The position numbers were made by a program, and so were the translations under genes. 6,580 nucleotides of DNA from an uncultured Pseudorhodoferax sp. (lineage in GTDB: Bacteria > Pseudomonadota > Gammaproteobacteria > Burkholderiales > Burkholderiaceae). The notes under the pieces were generated by a model that saw only the letters and a list, made by a program, of their open reading frames with translations, ran no database searches and had not been told where the DNA came from. Where the stretch lies: NCBI GenBank assembly GCA_913776795.1, contig CAJYRH010000106.1, positions 1 to 6,580 of the forward strand, given 5' to 3'. Below, in pieces: positions 5,918 to 6,580 of the stretch; position 1 is the first letter of the stretch; each line of letters starts with the position of its first letter.

Positions 5918-5921
5918 TTAG
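5721..5921 (+). CDS. Cassette 3 small ORF, 66 aa, with attC-encoded C-terminus
   Basis: An ATG at 5721 follows GGAGG at 5706-5710 with a rather long 10-base gap. The 66-aa product matches no family I know. Residues 1-50 are of mixed, slightly Gly/Ala-rich composition. From about residue 50 the frame enters attC3, so the tail ALQRTATPPAEL is translated recombination site. Peptides of this kind recur, from memory, at the ends of unrelated annotated hypothetical proteins, and their presence argues neither for nor against function. The TAG stop at 5919-5921 lies wholly beyond the crossover, in bases contributed by cassette 4, so the stop would change with the next cassette. It may be a spurious or decayed frame; the ribosome-binding site and lack of a better gene in the cassette are the only support. 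Confidence 0.4.
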   Translation: MAIDLTCGAVAEDIGAAGIASGLQPRTSYGDQRRVSKTGQALRGKSVLLPNPALQRTATPPAELER

Positions 5922-5923
5922 GC
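5867..5923 (+). repeat. attC: attC3 recombination site (57 bp)
   Basis: R'' GCCCAAC (5867-5873) and R' GTTAGGC (5917-5923) flank the same hairpin as in attC1 and attC2. The only change in its 32 bases is the loop, TAC instead of TTC, which leaves the stem intact. The crossover is between 5917 and 5918. Confidence 0.95.
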
Positions 5924-6580
5924 TGCAGAATCAAGTTATGTGGCGTTCCTCAGTCCTTCTCAAAGCCGGCATCGCGTTAGGCTTGGCGCTTGGCGCGACC
6001 ATCTCCAGCGCTGCCAACGTGTGCATGAAAAGCGCCGAAGAGGCTGCTGTGACCTTCGCGCAATGGAGCGTCGAAGACGCTATGCGAACTGTCCAAGTCA
6101 TTCAGCCTCGCAACCTCAAGCAGTATCGCTCTCGCCTTCAGCAAATCGTTGACGACAGATACTCTCCCGATTCGGCGCAATTCAGGAATCGGCTTCTTGG
6201 GCCAGACTGGACGCAGCAGCGAATCGCAACGGCATCTGACCAAGAGTTGGTCGGTCGGTTCTTGGCCGGGGGTGAGCAATTGCGAAAGGGCTGGCGAATC
6301 TCGGAAGTGCGAGCAATCGAGAGCAAGCGCAGCTATCTCTCTGACCGAGAGGTAACGGTGTCTTACCAAATTGAGACGCCCGCAATCACTTCAACCCAGC
6401 GGCGCGAGTTCTCCGCATACTTGGCGGGCGCATGCTGGGTCGTTCAAGTTCCACTTGAAGCGTGGGAGCGGCTCGATCAACTCTCAAAGATTCTGAAGGA
6501 ATCTCGGCCGCAGGGCAGCGCTCCGCGTCAGGGACCGCCGAGAGCGAGCCTTCAGGTTGCTGCGGCAAGCGACAGTTCTC
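5918..6580 (+). mobile_element. Gene cassette 4, incomplete at the window edge (at least 663 bp)
   Basis: It begins with TTAGGC at the attC3 crossover. No further attC is present in the window, so the cassette continues beyond it. By the pairing rule seen in the other cassettes, its own attC should carry an R'' box reading GCCTAAC or close to it. Confidence 0.85.
5938..6580 (+). CDS. Cassette 4 exported hypothetical protein (partial, C-terminus missing)
   Basis: The frame from the ATG at 5938 is open through the window edge, giving at least 214 residues with no stop. A Sec signal peptide is clear: a short basic start (MWRSSVLLK), a hydrophobic core at about 10-22 (AGIALGLALGATI), and a likely cleavage after SSA or SAA at 25-26. 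No lipobox cysteine is present at the cleavage point. The mature part begins with a helical, charged region (33-75), has a predicted strand-rich middle (about 119-172, including VTVSYQIETPAI), a GACWVV stretch at 164-169, and a Pro/Gly/Arg-rich low-complexity segment from 190. No family is recognised. It is likely periplasmic or secreted. No strong Shine-Dalgarno precedes the start, which lies 20 bases inside the cassette. Cassette-borne exported proteins of unknown function are common. Confidence 0.82.
   Translation, partial: MWRSSVLLKAGIALGLALGATISSAANVCMKSAEEAAVTFAQWSVEDAMRTVQVIQPRNLKQYRSRLQQIVDDRYSPDSAQFRNRLLGPDWTQQRIATASDQELVGRFLAGGEQLRKGWRISEVRAIESKRSYLSDREVTVSYQIETPAITSTQRREFSAYLAGACWVVQVPLEAWERLDQLSKILKESRPQGSAPRQGPPRASLQVAAASDSS

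Larger units (their letters stand above)
3590..6580. mobile_element. Integron: intI, attI and the first four gene cassettes (array continues past the window)
   Basis: The complete platform is visible: integrase gene, its promoter, attI, three attC-bounded cassettes and the start of a fourth. All attC sites point the same way, away from intI. GC content drops sharply where the cassettes begin. The attC sites share one length and nearly one sequence, which is usual for sedentary chromosomal integrons, whereas mobile clinical integrons carry mixed attC types. No 3' conserved segment (qacE, sul1) is seen, and no transposon ends flank the left side within view. Confidence 0.93.

Noticed and set aside
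5197..5923. Direct repeats suggestive of a CRISPR array
   Set aside because: The repeats are 57 bp with hairpins, spaced 312-358 bp apart, and flanked by GTTRRRY cores beside an integron integrase. They are attC sites.
5940..6385. Small frames overlapping cassette 4 on both strands (for example 5940-6152, 6149-6355, 5977-6369)
   Set aside because: They are out of frame with, or antisense to, the long frame from 5938 that has a signal peptide and stays open to the window edge.

Overview
The window holds the start of an integron, sitting beside a high-GC chromosomal segment. The left two thirds is very GC-rich (for example 46 of 60 bases at 3301-3360) and carries ordinary proteobacterial genes. 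The right third is close to 50% GC (30 of 60 bases at 4801-4860) and is a row of gene cassettes. The GC content, gene families and an integrase that aligns with IntI1 suggest a betaproteobacterium of the Burkholderiales, perhaps Comamonadaceae. That assignment is inference; no marker gene is present.

Left region (1-3599): a short-chain dehydrogenase/reductase and a 12-helix MFS transporter lie on the minus strand, 361 bases apart. A LysR-family regulator is divergent from the transporter across a 95-bp gap, the usual layout for a regulator and its target. No substrate can be assigned.

Right region (3590-6580): the integron integrase gene intI is on the minus strand and overlaps the end of the LysR gene by 10 bp, tail to tail. 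Its promoter has a -35 and a -10 with a 17-bp spacer, and a LexA (SOS) operator fills that spacer. The attI site follows, with the insertion point between 4836 and 4837. Three complete cassettes come next (4837-5247, 5248-5605, 5606-5917), then a fourth that runs off the window (from 5918). Each complete cassette ends in a 57-bp attC site. The three attC sites are almost identical and differ inside the hairpin only in its 3-nt loop. Cassette boundaries are confirmed internally: the start of each cassette is complementary to the R'' box of its own attC, exactly for cassettes 1 and 3 and with one mismatch for cassette 2.

The cassettes encode proteins I do not recognise: a 110-aa soluble protein, an 87-aa two-helix membrane protein, a doubtful 66-aa frame whose C-terminus is translated attC, and an exported protein of at least 214 aa. 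No qacE, sul1 or known resistance gene is visible. Uniform attC sites and unknown cargo fit a chromosomal (sedentary-type) integron rather than a clinical class 1 element. The LexA site implies that DNA damage switches on cassette shuffling. The novelty lies in the cassette cargo and in how the cassette frames use the recombination sites; the integron machinery is a known type.
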